The position numbers and the translations under genes are program-made. From the NCBI GenBank assembly GCA_966211795.1, contig CBIHNW010000012.1, forward strand, positions 1 through 64,000: 64,000 bases of DNA. The letters are read 5' to 3'. The notes under the pieces were generated by a model. It was not told where the DNA came from and ran no database searches. It worked only from the letters and a program-made list of their open reading frames with translations. The number at the start of each line of letters is the position of its first letter. Position 1 is the stretch's first letter. Shown here piece after piece: positions 33,531 through 43,155 of this stretch. The DNA comes from 21-14-0-10-47-8 sp966211795 (GTDB lineage Bacteria; Bdellovibrionota; Bdellovibrionia; Bdellovibrionales; Bdellovibrionaceae).

Positions 33531-33917
33531 CCCAGTCCTTGGTCCTTCAGTGAAGACTAAAAATGACCGATAGAAAAGTCACGCTTGGGAAATTTTTAAA
33601 CCAATCAAAGGTCCGTAAGCACTGCGTTAGCTGCGGCGCAGCGGTAAAACCTGAAAATCGCCTGCAAAAATAATTTAATTAAAACATATACTTAGTACTT
33701 TAGTTTATAACTATAAGCTTAAGGAAAATTCGAAAAAGAGGTTGTGACGGTATGCTTTTTCGAAAATCCTTTAAATTTTAATAACTTAGCTTGACGGCCA
33801 AGCGAGTTCATTTAAAAATAATTGTGAAACACAACGGAAAATCATGTGAAACACCATGAGGAAGTTGTGAAACGCAATAGGCGGACAAGTTGACGCATCT
33901 TGACGCAGGGGTTCGGA
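33531..33917. other. AT-rich intergenic region between recombinase and XRE gene
   Basis: This 387-base stretch has no supported gene. Its middle (about 33670-33785) is much richer in A and T than its neighbours. TTCGAAAAAG (33729-33738) and CTTTTTCGAA (33755-33764) form a ten-base inverted repeat. An operator-like repeat cluster fills its right end (33822-33907). It lies between divergently oriented recombinase and XRE genes, so it should hold both promoters. Confidence 0.6.
33822..33907. promoter_or_regulatory. Operator-like repeat cluster upstream of the XRE gene
   Basis: TGTGAAAC occurs three times at 33823, 33845 and 33866, spaced 22 and 21 bases (two helical turns). Two copies sit in palindromic TTGTGAAACRCAA and the middle in CATGTGAAACACCATG. 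After them TTGACGCA occurs twice (33890 and 33900), ten bases apart. The cluster ends ten bases before the XRE start and is well suited to cooperative repressor binding. Confidence 0.6.
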
Positions 33918-34499
33918 ATGGACATGGAAGCTTTGAAATCGGGCGAAGAAAAAGAGCTCGCGCGCGCCAAGAGTTCGGTGCGCATGCATTACGAGGCACA
34001 GGTTGAAGTGATACGAAAGCAGCTCGGAGATCTGGAAAAAATCCGCGAAAATTTGGGGCTTTCACAGCGAAAAATCTGCCAATTGTTAATGGTCGATCCT
34101 TCAGCTTGGACCCGATGGGCCAAGAAGAATGAAAATCCACCCCCGCATATTTATCGAGCTCTTCAGTGGTACATGATTTTGCAGGAAAAATTGCCCGGTT
34201 TGACTCCTCAATATTTTGTCGGAAAAGATCCTGAAGTTTTGCATCAATCGGCCCTTCGAAAAATCGAAGCCGAATCGCAAAGACGTCTCGAATTTGAAGA
34301 TGCGGTGGCCATCCAAAGTTTGCAGTTGGAAAGTCGCATTCGTGACCTGACGATTCGCAATCAAGGACTTGAAAGTACAAATCAATCTCTGCAAACGCAG
34401 ATTCAAGCGCTGAAAATGCGTTCTTTTTGGCTGCTCCTCAGTTTTTGCGTGCTCGGGGTGGGGGTGGCCCTTTCCTTTTTTAGATTTTTATCGTTTTGA
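33918..34499 (+). CDS. XRE-type HTH protein with C-terminal membrane anchor
   Basis: This ~193-residue protein has a helix-turn-helix at about residues 42-68, IRENLGLSQRKICQLLMVDP then SAWTRWAKK, followed by an alpha-helical/coiled-coil stretch (about 100-165: LESRIRDLTIRNQGLESTN) and one hydrophobic segment at the C-terminus (SFWLLLSFCVLGVGVALSF). Thus the DNA-binding domain is probably held at the inner membrane. AGGGG lies six bases before the ATG at 33918. An operator-like repeat cluster sits immediately upstream, consistent with self-regulation. Its function and partners are unknown. Confidence 0.72.
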   Translation: MDMEALKSGEEKELARAKSSVRMHYEAQVEVIRKQLGDLEKIRENLGLSQRKICQLLMVDPSAWTRWAKKNENPPPHIYRALQWYMILQEKLPGLTPQYFVGKDPEVLHQSALRKIEAESQRRLEFEDAVAIQSLQLESRIRDLTIRNQGLESTNQSLQTQIQALKMRSFWLLLSFCVLGVGVALSFFRFLSF

Positions 34500-34591
34500 G
34501 GCATTTCCTCGTCTATTTTTGAGACGCCATTAAGACTGAAGTCTGGAATGTCGAAAAGATCATCATGGAAACAATGAGTTCCGAGGTTTTT

Positions 34592-36142
34592 ATGATGAAA
34601 AGAAATCTGCTTCGCTCCGTCATCACTGTTGGGTTTTTCGGCTTGATGATCCTTTCGGTGGGATGCGCGCGCAGCGAAAGTGAAACATCTAATCTGCAAG
34701 TGTCTTTGCCGCAGGTCTTGAACAAGGATTCGGCGATGGCGGCGCCCAGCGCTGACTTCACACTCTCGCACGTGATTGTCAACATCACGGGCGGAGGGCT
34801 GAAGGATCCGATTTTAAAAAGCTGGGATCTTTGTCAGGACTGTCTTGCCGGAAAGACGGTCATCCCCAGTCCGCTACCGATTGACGATGTGCCGGCCGGT
34901 GGCGCCTTGCGCTTGGTGCAGGTCCTAGCGGTTTATAAAAATTCAGCTTCGGGCGAAATGATTTTTTACTATGGTGATAGCGAGAAAACTCTTTCGGCGG
35001 CCGAGGAAAAGCTGCAGATCGATATCGAGAGAATGGGCACCGCTTCGACCTTGATCAGTGGCCGAGTTTCCGGGCGATACCTGACGGGTTTGGATTCGGG
35101 ACCGACTTCGAAAATTGACATTCAATTTGATCCGGGCCGCGCGGGACGTCCGCCATTGACGATCGAAGAAGATATGATGGTCAATGGCTGGTTCAGTGTC
35201 TTTATGCTGTCTGGGGTGAAGTTCAGTTACGTTCTTCGCAGCACGGGTGCGCTGATGTGGGATCAAAAAGTCGGACTGGATTCCGAAGTTTTTGATCCAG
35301 GCATCAATGCGGGCGCTGAATTTGATCACTTGGTGAAAGCATTTATTCCCACCCATACGACGGCCAGTACCAATGGCGGGAGCACTGTTTATTCAAATCA
35401 AGATCCAAGCATCTATGTCTGGGGTTATTGGGGAGTGGGCGCTTCCTTGAAAAAAGTCTGCACGCCATTTCTTCCGGGCACGACCACGAAAATTAAAACG
35501 TACTCAAGCGATCCGAACAATTACGTTGGATCGAGCTATTTGGCATACAATCGACAGCTGTCCTATCTAGGCGTGGTTCCGACCAATGGTGAGCTGTTAG
35601 ATACGTCAGCACCGGCCACTTCGATTGTCGTTAAAGGTGGGGCGAACATGACGGGGATGTGTGGATCTTTTACGGACACGGCCTCCAGCGAATACTTAAA
35701 TTTCTTTAAAGTGAAGCCGGTGATGATGGATGGAAATGGCAATGACCATGCAGCCGGCTTTTTCGGGATCTACCGCATGACTTCTGGCGATGATTCTTTG
35801 GATGTCACGGGCGATCCAAGAACCTTGTCGGGGATGTTGCTGCCAGGAGTTCTTGACGTCTTTAATCAGATCAAAGTTTACAAGCGAGTGGGAAGTCAGG
35901 ACTTTCGCATTGAGAAACCCGCATGCACGGCCGAGTTCTTAAAGGCGAACGGCTTTCAAGCTGTCGCCACGGCGGGAGCGATTTCGGCCGATGGCTCATT
36001 TTCATTCGGCACGGATATTTCCGCGAACGAGGCAACCTCTGGCGTCTCGGCGATCTTTTGTCCGCTCACCCCGTCAGGAGTGGCGGCGCCGTTTGGACAT
36101 TTTTTCTCGATCTGGGACTTAGGGCAAACGGCAGCCCAATAG
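34592..36142 (+). CDS. Lipoprotein of unknown function (paralog of the next gene)
   Basis: This ~516-residue lipoprotein has a lipobox ending SVGC. The mature chain has no known domain, but is clearly homologous to the N-terminal ~500 residues of the next gene. Shared blocks are an RLVQVLAVYKN stretch, FYYGDSEK, NGWFSVFMLSGVKFSYV, IYVWGYWG and ISADGSFSFGTDI. The predominantly beta and Gly/Ser-rich composition suggests surface-exposed beta domains. GAGG before the tandem ATG codons at 34592/34595 sets the start. The two genes are about 100 bases apart and probably arose by duplication. Confidence 0.72.
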   Translation: MMKRNLLRSVITVGFFGLMILSVGCARSESETSNLQVSLPQVLNKDSAMAAPSADFTLSHVIVNITGGGLKDPILKSWDLCQDCLAGKTVIPSPLPIDDVPAGGALRLVQVLAVYKNSASGEMIFYYGDSEKTLSAAEEKLQIDIERMGTASTLISGRVSGRYLTGLDSGPTSKIDIQFDPGRAGRPPLTIEEDMMVNGWFSVFMLSGVKFSYVLRSTGALMWDQKVGLDSEVFDPGINAGAEFDHLVKAFIPTHTTASTNGGSTVYSNQDPSIYVWGYWGVGASLKKVCTPFLPGTTTKIKTYSSDPNNYVGSSYLAYNRQLSYLGVVPTNGELLDTSAPATSIVVKGGANMTGMCGSFTDTASSEYLNFFKVKPVMMDGNGNDHAAGFFGIYRMTSGDDSLDVTGDPRTLSGMLLPGVLDVFNQIKVYKRVGSQDFRIEKPACTAEFLKANGFQAVATAGAISADGSFSFGTDISANEATSGVSAIFCPLTPSGVAAPFGHFFSIWDLGQTAAQ

Positions 36143-36249
36143 CCCCCTCGCGCCAGTGCTTCCTGGTGCGATCTCAGGATGAGAAAGATTGAGTTACTCT
36201 TCTTAAATTCCGAAAAGAAAGATGAAGTGTTTTGGAGTGAGGAGAGAAT

Positions 36250-39200
36250 ATGGGCGTATTTCAAAAGTGCGGATTTTTGCTGGTGCTGGCCTTCGTCGGT
36301 CTTTTCACAGCCTGCACACGTCCCCAAGATGACAGTGGAAAAGTCTCCATTTCGATTCCTCAGAATATGCTCTCTTCAAAAGCCGGGACACTGGATGTTG
36401 CAACGCTGAAGCTGGCTCATGTGTCGATCAATATTTCGGGATCAGGCATTGATGGTGTTCGCGATTTACAGTGGGATGCGCACTCGGGTGGGAGCGAGCT
36501 CACTCCGCCCGCAGCTTTTACCATCGATGGCGTCACCATCGACAAAGAGCGCTTGGTGCAGGTCCTGGCCGTGTATAAAGATTCGACCACTCAGAAAATG
36601 ACGTTTTATTATGGCGACGTGACGCAAATGATATCGGCATCGAATCCCAATGTCACCGTGACGATGGCGGTCGTGGGTGGCGCTCAGGATGTTGTGAACG
36701 GGCATGTCTCGGGACGTGTCTTGGATACGGCGGATGCGGGCCCGACCGGCCTGGTGGCGGTCAAGTATTCACCGACGGTGGGAAAACCTTCCTTGGTTGT
36801 CGATCGCACTTATGTTGTGAATGGCTGGTTTAGCACGATCATGCTTTCCGGCGCTAAATTTGAATACACTTTCGAAGATGGCAAAGGTCTTTTTCCGGGC
36901 TCGATTCCGGTTGGCTTAGATTCGGAATTATTTCTTCCCGCAACGAATCCAAAAATCTTAAAGGTCGCGATTCCCGTGCACACTCGCCTCGAAAATAAAG
37001 ATGGCACCCCTGTCCCAACGGTCGAGGACGCCAATATTTTCGTGTGGGGGTATTGGGCGCGCGAAGCGAGCGTTGATCTTTCCGGTAAAAACATTTGTGA
37101 CGACCTTGCAACCGGATCGTTTTCAGCAATGAAAGTCTATTCAGATCCTCCGCTGGCCTCGAATGCCAATCTTGCTTACCTGCGAATTTCAGCGGGCTCG
37201 GCCTTGCCGACTGGCGCGGCTTTATTGGCCACCACCAATCCGCTTTCGACCATCTCCGGAAAAGGGGGCGTGCAGGTTTCGAGTTCCGCCTGCGGGGCCT
37301 TCAGTGTTTCCAGCACCACAGACGCTTACGCGAATTTTCTGTATGTCGGAAAGGGAATGTTAGACGGGCAGGGAAATGATTCGGCCGCAGGATTTCGATA
37401 TGTTTTTCGTTCGAACACGACGACGACCGAAGTCCTGACTTCGACCGTGACGGCGGCTTCCACAGCCGTTTCCGGAAGATTGCTTCCCGGAGTGAGCGCG
37501 AAAGTTTCGGGGCTTAAGTTTTTCAAACGTCTGGTTGCTTCCAGCGACGAGAAGCGGATTGAAACTCCGGTCTGCCAAGAAATCGCAAATTCGACCAGTG
37601 GTTACAGCTTGGCTGGGGAATTGAAGTCATTCAATGCGGATGGCAGCTTTTCAGCTCAGTTGAACATCAATTCGGCTGATCTCAATTCTGGCTCCAATGT
37701 CGCAAGCCTTGTGACCTGCGCGGTGATGTCGGACGGATCTTCTTTAGCACCCGTCGGTTATTACAGTACAATTCGCGGTAGCGGCACGGGGACCCAAACG
37801 GCGACCAAGATCGCCCTGGTCTATGGCTCAGCAAAAATGGCAAACGCCACTTGCGTTCCGGTGACGTTGGAGGGTCGCACTGCGACCAACGTTCTGGGGG
37901 TCGTGCCCAATGGCGTTTCGGTGACGTTGTCATCTCCCGACGCGAACACTGGATTCTATCAGTATTCTTCTTGTTCCGGGAGCATCACGGCGCTCGATAT
38001 CAGTGGCGGTCTGGGCAGCAATGCACAGCTCTTTGTAAGGCGTGGAACCACGGGAACACAAACGACAACGCTAGCTCTCACTCCGAACAGCGGTTTGTCG
38101 GCAACAAGTTTTCCGGTGACGTTTGCGGATGCGCCGGGATCGCCAACGAAATCCATTCGCACGAATATTCCATCGACCATCTCGGCCTATGACTGCATTC
38201 CTTTAAGTTATGAAACATGGCACGAGGATGGTCTCAATTCGATGCTCATTTCATTCGGCAGCTCGTACTCTTACTCTCTGCCAAGCGCTACGGGACTGAC
38301 CTTTTACTATGGCGGTGATTCGAATTGTCAGTTCAGCCCGGCTACGGGTGGATCGATTGGATTGAGCACTTTGTCGGTGCCTTATTTCGTCAAATACACG
38401 GGGACTGCGACTTCGCTGGATCTGCGCCCGACTTCGGCAAGCTTCACGGGTGATGCCGGAACTTATGTAAATGGCGACTTGGTCACCGTGATTCAGCCGG
38501 GGAACGCGGCCATGGTGAGGATGGAAATGGCGCTGCCCATTCCGGCTGAAGTCTGTCAGCCTGTGACCTTTCATGTCGTTGATTCGTATGGACACACGTC
38601 GCCGGCCTCCAGTTCTACAACGTATAGCTTTACCTTCAACGGCGCAGGGACACCGCCTGCAAATTCTGGTTTTTACTCAGACACCAGTTGCAGCTCGTCC
38701 CAATCGACAGTGACTATCAGTCCGACAGACACTCGGGTCAAAGTTTACTTCCGATGGGCGCAACCGGGAAGCGTTGCGGTCGACGGAGTCATGGCGAGTG
38801 GCGGAAGTCTTCCCTTGTCGGGAATTTCAGGAACGGTGTCCGCTGCTCCGGTGGCCAAACTTGTCGTGTTGCCACCATCTGTGACGTTTACGCCGCCCGC
38901 CAATTTTTCTGGAAATTCCTTTGCGATCAATGAAGGCGATTTCTTTCCCCTGACAATCGAAGCGCGATCCCCACTCGGAAATTTGGTGACGAGCTATACG
39001 GAAACCAACCCAGCCACCATGAATTTAAATGCGACCTACGCGGGCCTGAGCTGCAATCCGCTCACCTGGGGAAGTCCGGGCCCTGGTCGGGCGACGACCA
39101 CTTGCACTTACATAGCTCCATCTGATTACTTCAGCTCTGTGCTGATGGGATTCTCGACTTTCCAAGGACCAATGATTCCTTACTCGGGCACGCCGGGATC

Positions 39201-39906
39201 GATTCGTATTATACGAAAGGCGGAAGCTTCGAGTGTGATGAAAGACTATTTGATGTCGAAGAGCTTTGGTCACCTGACATCCGGCCAGTGTCAGCCGCTT
39301 CTTTACACGCGTGGAACGAATGCGGGAGATTACACGGGATCAAGACCCGTTGCGACTTTCACTTCTGGAACTATCAGTTCACCTTCTGGAGTCGAAGGAA
39401 TTTATTCGGACCAAGGCTGTACGGCTCCATCACCAACAGTGACGCTGACCTCAAATGATTCTGCAAAGCTTGTGTACGCGAAGCTGAATGGCTCGGGTAT
39501 CAGTGGCTTGAATGTTGGTGGTCAGCTCGCCTACGACCTTGCGGGTGCGACCACGTTCACGACCGCTTCCTATTCAGTTGGAACCGGAAGCAGCTACGCG
39601 ATTTCCATGTCTCGGGTGCAGCCGTACGGAGCTTGCGGTCCGGTCATGATCGTGCGTGCCGATACGCATGGCACGGCAACACCTGCGAGTGGGGGCGAGA
39701 CGATGACGCTGATGTCGACCGGATTTACGTCGACCTGGCACACGGACGCCAAATGCACCTCGGATAACGTCTCGTCCAACTACGCGTGGTCTTCGGGACA
39801 AACAGCAGTTTTGCTTTACATGCGCCCGACTTCGCCGGGAACAGGAACTGTCAACGCTACGGGCACATTCGTTGGATCGGCCAGCTCCATTCAAGTTGAT
39901 TATTAA
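36250..39906 (+). CDS. Large lipoprotein with repeated Ig-like Cys modules
   Basis: This 1218-residue protein has a lipobox LFTAC, an N-terminal ~500-residue region homologous to the preceding lipoprotein (RLVQVLAVYKD, NGWFSTIMLSGAKFEY, IFVWGYWA), and then about six modules of 110-130 residues. The clearer ones start with a CxP motif (CVPVTLEG, CIPLSYET, CQPVTFHV, CQPLLYTR, CGPVMIV) at about residues 534, 648, 768, 1013 and 1128, and contain a later GxYxxxxC motif (SGFYSDTSC, EGIYSDQGC), implying one disulfide each. It is likely a surface adhesin-like or scaffold protein. AGGAGAGAAT precedes the ATG. Confidence 0.75.
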   Translation: MGVFQKCGFLLVLAFVGLFTACTRPQDDSGKVSISIPQNMLSSKAGTLDVATLKLAHVSINISGSGIDGVRDLQWDAHSGGSELTPPAAFTIDGVTIDKERLVQVLAVYKDSTTQKMTFYYGDVTQMISASNPNVTVTMAVVGGAQDVVNGHVSGRVLDTADAGPTGLVAVKYSPTVGKPSLVVDRTYVVNGWFSTIMLSGAKFEYTFEDGKGLFPGSIPVGLDSELFLPATNPKILKVAIPVHTRLENKDGTPVPTVEDANIFVWGYWAREASVDLSGKNICDDLATGSFSAMKVYSDPPLASNANLAYLRISAGSALPTGAALLATTNPLSTISGKGGVQVSSSACGAFSVSSTTDAYANFLYVGKGMLDGQGNDSAAGFRYVFRSNTTTTEVLTSTVTAASTAVSGRLLPGVSAKVSGLKFFKRLVASSDEKRIETPVCQEIANSTSGYSLAGELKSFNADGSFSAQLNINSADLNSGSNVASLVTCAVMSDGSSLAPVGYYSTIRGSGTGTQTATKIALVYGSAKMANATCVPVTLEGRTATNVLGVVPNGVSVTLSSPDANTGFYQYSSCSGSITALDISGGLGSNAQLFVRRGTTGTQTTTLALTPNSGLSATSFPVTFADAPGSPTKSIRTNIPSTISAYDCIPLSYETWHEDGLNSMLISFGSSYSYSLPSATGLTFYYGGDSNCQFSPATGGSIGLSTLSVPYFVKYTGTATSLDLRPTSASFTGDAGTYVNGDLVTVIQPGNAAMVRMEMALPIPAEVCQPVTFHVVDSYGHTSPASSSTTYSFTFNGAGTPPANSGFYSDTSCSSSQSTVTISPTDTRVKVYFRWAQPGSVAVDGVMASGGSLPLSGISGTVSAAPVAKLVVLPPSVTFTPPANFSGNSFAINEGDFFPLTIEARSPLGNLVTSYTETNPATMNLNATYAGLSCNPLTWGSPGPGRATTTCTYIAPSDYFSSVLMGFSTFQGPMIPYSGTPGSIRIIRKAEASSVMKDYLMSKSFGHLTSGQCQPLLYTRGTNAGDYTGSRPVATFTSGTISSPSGVEGIYSDQGCTAPSPTVTLTSNDSAKLVYAKLNGSGISGLNVGGQLAYDLAGATTFTTASYSVGTGSSYAISMSRVQPYGACGPVMIVRADTHGTATPASGGETMTLMSTGFTSTWHTDAKCTSDNVSSNYAWSSGQTAVLLYMRPTSPGTGTVNATGTFVGSASSIQVDY

Positions 39907-39921
39907 ACTCGCAGTGTCTGT

Positions 39922-39953
39922 AGCCATGCGCCAAAATCATCGCTTGCATGGCT
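39922..39953 (+). terminator. Possible stem-loop after the large lipoprotein gene
   Basis: AGCCATGC (39922-39929) and GCATGGCT (39946-39953) form an eight-base stem with a 16-base loop. There is no T-tract, so its role as a terminator is doubtful. Confidence 0.3.
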
Positions 39954-40042
39954 CAGCGTTCTGAGTAAATACTCTCTACACTCAAACTGAATAAAGTGAC
40001 TCGGCCGGTTTTTTGGGAAGAGTCAAAAAAAGGGTGGTAGAG

Positions 40043-41158
40043 ATGGGGACTTTCGAGCTGATTTCTAAACATGGCGACCACGAAGAAGTTGTTTTCTGTC
40101 ATGACCCAAGTGTCGGATTGAAAGCGATCATCGCTATCCACAACACAAGCCTGGGGCCGGCTTTGGGCGGAACCCGCATGTGGAATTATAAAAATGAAGA
40201 CGAAGCTCTGATCGACGTCTTGCGCCTTTCAAAAGGCATGACCTACAAAGCCGCAGCTGCGGGTTTGAATCTGGGCGGCGGAAAAGCCGTGATCATTGGT
40301 GATTCGAAAACACAGAAGACTGAAGGATTGTTTCGCGCGTTCGGTCAATTCGTGAATTCGTTAAATGGAAAATACATCACCGCCGAAGACGTTGGCACCA
40401 GCGTGAACGACATGGAATACATCTTTATGGAAACTCCGTTCGTTACGGGCATTCCGAAAGATTTCGGTGGTTCCGGGGATCCTTCTCCATATACCGCTCA
40501 TGGCGTCTTGATGGGGATGAAAGCGGCGGCAAAATGGCAATTGGGCACTGATTCATTGCGCGGTATGCGCATCGCTGTTCAAGGATTGGGCAATGTTGGC
40601 ACTCACCTGGTGAAACATCTGGTCGAAGAGGGTGCGAAAGTCGTGGTTGCGGATATCGATGCCGACAAAGTGAAGCGGCACGTGGATCAGTTCAAGGTTC
40701 AGTCTTGCTCAACTGAAGACATCTTGTTTCAAGAGTGCGAAATTCTAGCTCCTTGCGCGATGGGCGCGATCGTGAATGACAACACCATCCAAAAATTCAA
40801 AACCAAAGTCATCGCCGGTGGTGCTAACAACCTTCTTGCCGAGGCCCGTCATGGGAATATGCTGCGAGAATTAGGGATTTTGTATGCTCCCGACTATGTC
40901 ATCAATTCTGGTGGCTTGATGAATGTGTTTGTCGAGCTGGAAGGTTATTCTCCCGAGCGTGCATTTGATAAAACACGCAAGGTCTACGACAATTGCACTC
41001 GCGTGTTTGAAATCGCCAAGCGCGATAACATCAGCACTCATGTCGCAGCTGATCGTATGGCTGAAGAGCGCATCACGACCATCGGTAAGCTTCGCCAGCG
41101 TCATCAAGGAAAGAGCACGCGAAACTTTAGCACACTGAAAGAAGTGACGAATCGCTAA
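40043..41158 (+). CDS. Leucine dehydrogenase-family (Glu/Leu/Phe/Val) dehydrogenase
   Basis: This ~371-residue NAD-dependent amino-acid dehydrogenase shows family motifs: LGPALGGTRMW, the catalytic Lys in NLGGGKAVIIGD, and the NAD-binding loop VQGLGNVGTHL. It deaminates a branched-chain or aromatic amino acid to the keto acid with release of ammonium; the fit is best to leucine dehydrogenases. Such enzymes would let a protein-digesting cell use amino acids. The ATG at 40043 (MGTFEL) is preferred over 40013 as GGTGGTAGAG precedes it. Confidence 0.9.
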   Translation: MGTFELISKHGDHEEVVFCHDPSVGLKAIIAIHNTSLGPALGGTRMWNYKNEDEALIDVLRLSKGMTYKAAAAGLNLGGGKAVIIGDSKTQKTEGLFRAFGQFVNSLNGKYITAEDVGTSVNDMEYIFMETPFVTGIPKDFGGSGDPSPYTAHGVLMGMKAAAKWQLGTDSLRGMRIAVQGLGNVGTHLVKHLVEEGAKVVVADIDADKVKRHVDQFKVQSCSTEDILFQECEILAPCAMGAIVNDNTIQKFKTKVIAGGANNLLAEARHGNMLRELGILYAPDYVINSGGLMNVFVELEGYSPERAFDKTRKVYDNCTRVFEIAKRDNISTHVAADRMAEERITTIGKLRQRHQGKSTRNFSTLKEVTNR

Positions 41159-41237
41159 GGCTTTTGCTTGACCGCATCCTCCCTCATCGTGGAAAATTTC
41201 GGGACCGTTCCCCGTGTTTTTTTGAGAGAGGATGCTC

Positions 41238-42014
41238 ATGAAGAAGATCAGCAAGCAGGACTTAAAGTCTCCAGATAAAGTTCTCCAAGAACTGCAAAAA
41301 GGTTTCCAATGGACCACTCAGCATTCCAAGCTGGTCGGTGTGACTCTGTTGGCATTCTTGGTGTTGGGTGCCGGCATCTCGGCCAAAAACTATCTTGACG
41401 AAAAATCTGAAAATGACATTCAGGCCAAGTACTATCCCATCGAAAAGAAATTCTTGGATAAAAAGACTGGTTTCGAACAAGCCAAGGCGGCCGTTGCTCC
41501 GGCGAAAGATCCCAAATCCAAAACTCCTCCGCCAGCGGTTGAAGGCAAAGCGACCGGCGATTTTGCACAGGATTATGGACCTTTGGCGACTGATCTGATG
41601 AAAATCATCGAAGAGAAACCATCTTCAAAAGCGGCAAAAATGGCGGCATTGCATCTGGCCGAAGTGCAAATCGAATATCAAAAAATGAATGAAGCGGAAG
41701 CGACTTTGAAGAAAGTCGATGCCGATCACAAAGATCTTTTGTCGGGCCTGGTGCAGAACCAACTGGGGACCGTGCAGGCCAATCTCAATGATTGCAACGG
41801 CGCCATTTCCACTTGGCAGAAGGTTCTCTCGAACGCTCGCGCCAAGTCTTTGCACTCGAACATCAAATTGAAGCAGGGACTTTGCTACGAAAACTTGAAA
41901 GAAATCAGCAAGGCAGAGCAAATGTATTCGGAAGCTAAAAACGACGACAAAGAATCGGTCGTGGCCCGAACCGCGGAAAAATATTTGCGACTTTTGCAGA
42001 CAGCGAAAAATTAA
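41238..42014 (+). CDS. YfgM-like TPR membrane protein
   Basis: This ~258-residue protein has a single N-terminal membrane helix (about residues 37-52) and a periplasmic tail with TPR-like helices (KAAKMAALHLAEVQIEYQKM, NEAEATLKKVD, KEISKAEQMYSEA). This form and its position before a BamB-like gene match the YfgM/ancillary SecYEG subunit family. It may link protein translocation to periplasmic chaperones. GAGAGAGG sets the ATG at 41238. It is joined directly to the BamB-like gene. Confidence 0.72.
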   Translation: MKKISKQDLKSPDKVLQELQKGFQWTTQHSKLVGVTLLAFLVLGAGISAKNYLDEKSENDIQAKYYPIEKKFLDKKTGFEQAKAAVAPAKDPKSKTPPPAVEGKATGDFAQDYGPLATDLMKIIEEKPSSKAAKMAALHLAEVQIEYQKMNEAEATLKKVDADHKDLLSGLVQNQLGTVQANLNDCNGAISTWQKVLSNARAKSLHSNIKLKQGLCYENLKEISKAEQMYSEAKNDDKESVVARTAEKYLRLLQTAKN

Positions 42015-43151
42015 ATGAAGTTTTTATTTCTGGCTCTTGTTTCGATTTCTGTTTTTGCCGCTTGCTCGCAAGGACCCACGCGGGCTCAGCGCCGGTTTGC
42101 GGTGAACGAAGTTTTCGTCAAGCGCACCACCGATGCGGATAATTTGGGTTTTCGCAAAATCAATCGCATGAAGCCTCTGCTTTATAAAGACCTGGTCATT
42201 CAAGCCAATGGCTTAGATGGGGTTGGGGCCTATCATTATTTGACCGGCGCGGAAAAGTGGCGATTGCCGATCTTAAACGGTGCCGAGCCTTCGGCGACTT
42301 TGATCAAAGATCGTTTGTTCATCGGCGCCAGCGACGGACAGTTTTACTCGATTCAAGCGGACACCGGTAAAGTCGTTTGGACTTTCCCGACCAAGATTGA
42401 AACTTTATCCGAGCCTCTCTTGCACGATGGAGTGTTGTACATTCTCACCGGAAACAATTCGCTTTTCGCATTGGATGCGGCGACCGGTAAGCAGCTCTGG
42501 CTCTACACTCGCCAAGACACCTCGAGCCTGTCGATTCGCGGTGGTTCAAAGCCCGCGATTCGCAATGGCACTTTGTATGTGGGCTTTAGCGATGGATCGA
42601 TCGTCGCTTTGCTGGCGCAAAACGGGGCGCTCAAGTGGGAAAAACAGCTCAGCCGAAACAAGAAATTCCGCGACCTCGACAGTGATCCATTGCTTGAGGG
42701 CGATTTCATGTACGTTGCGGGCTATGATGATCGCATTTATTGCTTGCGAGCAGCGACAGGGGAGACTGTTTGGACCTCCCCTTACGGCGGTTATGGCTCG
42801 ATTTTGCTAGCTGGAGATCGTTTGTACGTCGCCAGTTCGAATAACGAGTTTTTAGCTTTGCAAAAAGAAACGGGTCAGAAGGTCTGGTCTTATCCCTTAA
42901 AAGATGGAATCGCGACCTCGGCGACCTTGTACAAGGGCTTGATTGTGTTTGGTGAATCGCAAGGGGCATTGCAGATTTTAGATGCCGCCACCGGCAAGCA
43001 GATTTCATCGTTCTCTCCGGGACGCGGAATTTTATCGCCACCGACGGTGGATGAACGAACCGGCATGGTTTATTTCATTTCAAATGAAGCAAATTTGTAC
43101 GGCATTCGCATCGGCTGGAGCAATAAAGCACAGATCTCATACTTGAGGTGA
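42015..43151 (+). CDS. BamB-like PQQ-type beta-propeller lipoprotein
   Basis: This 378-residue lipoprotein has a lipobox VFAAC and an eight-bladed propeller of the PQQ-repeat type: repeated GxVxALDxxTGxxxW motifs such as FYSIQADTGKVVW, LFALDAATGKQLW, IVALLAQNGALKW, IYCLRAATGETVW, FLALQKETGQKVW and LQILDAATGKQIS. In the Bam complex BamB helps insert outer-membrane beta-barrels. Its start immediately follows the stop of the YfgM-like gene, the same order as in E. coli. A short lipoprotein follows five bases downstream. Confidence 0.82.
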   Translation: MKFLFLALVSISVFAACSQGPTRAQRRFAVNEVFVKRTTDADNLGFRKINRMKPLLYKDLVIQANGLDGVGAYHYLTGAEKWRLPILNGAEPSATLIKDRLFIGASDGQFYSIQADTGKVVWTFPTKIETLSEPLLHDGVLYILTGNNSLFALDAATGKQLWLYTRQDTSSLSIRGGSKPAIRNGTLYVGFSDGSIVALLAQNGALKWEKQLSRNKKFRDLDSDPLLEGDFMYVAGYDDRIYCLRAATGETVWTSPYGGYGSILLAGDRLYVASSNNEFLALQKETGQKVWSYPLKDGIATSATLYKGLIVFGESQGALQILDAATGKQISSFSPGRGILSPPTVDERTGMVYFISNEANLYGIRIGWSNKAQISYLR

Positions 43152-43155
43152 TGTC

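Noticed and set aside
33200..33917. A complete integrative element or prophage around the recombinase
   Set aside because: No excisionase, replication, phage or toxin genes and no attachment repeats could be found; neighbours look like ordinary chromosome genes.
36143..36249. Stem TCGCGCCAG/CTGGTGCGA between the two lipoprotein genes as a terminator
   Set aside because: No T-tract follows, and the two genes may be cotranscribed.
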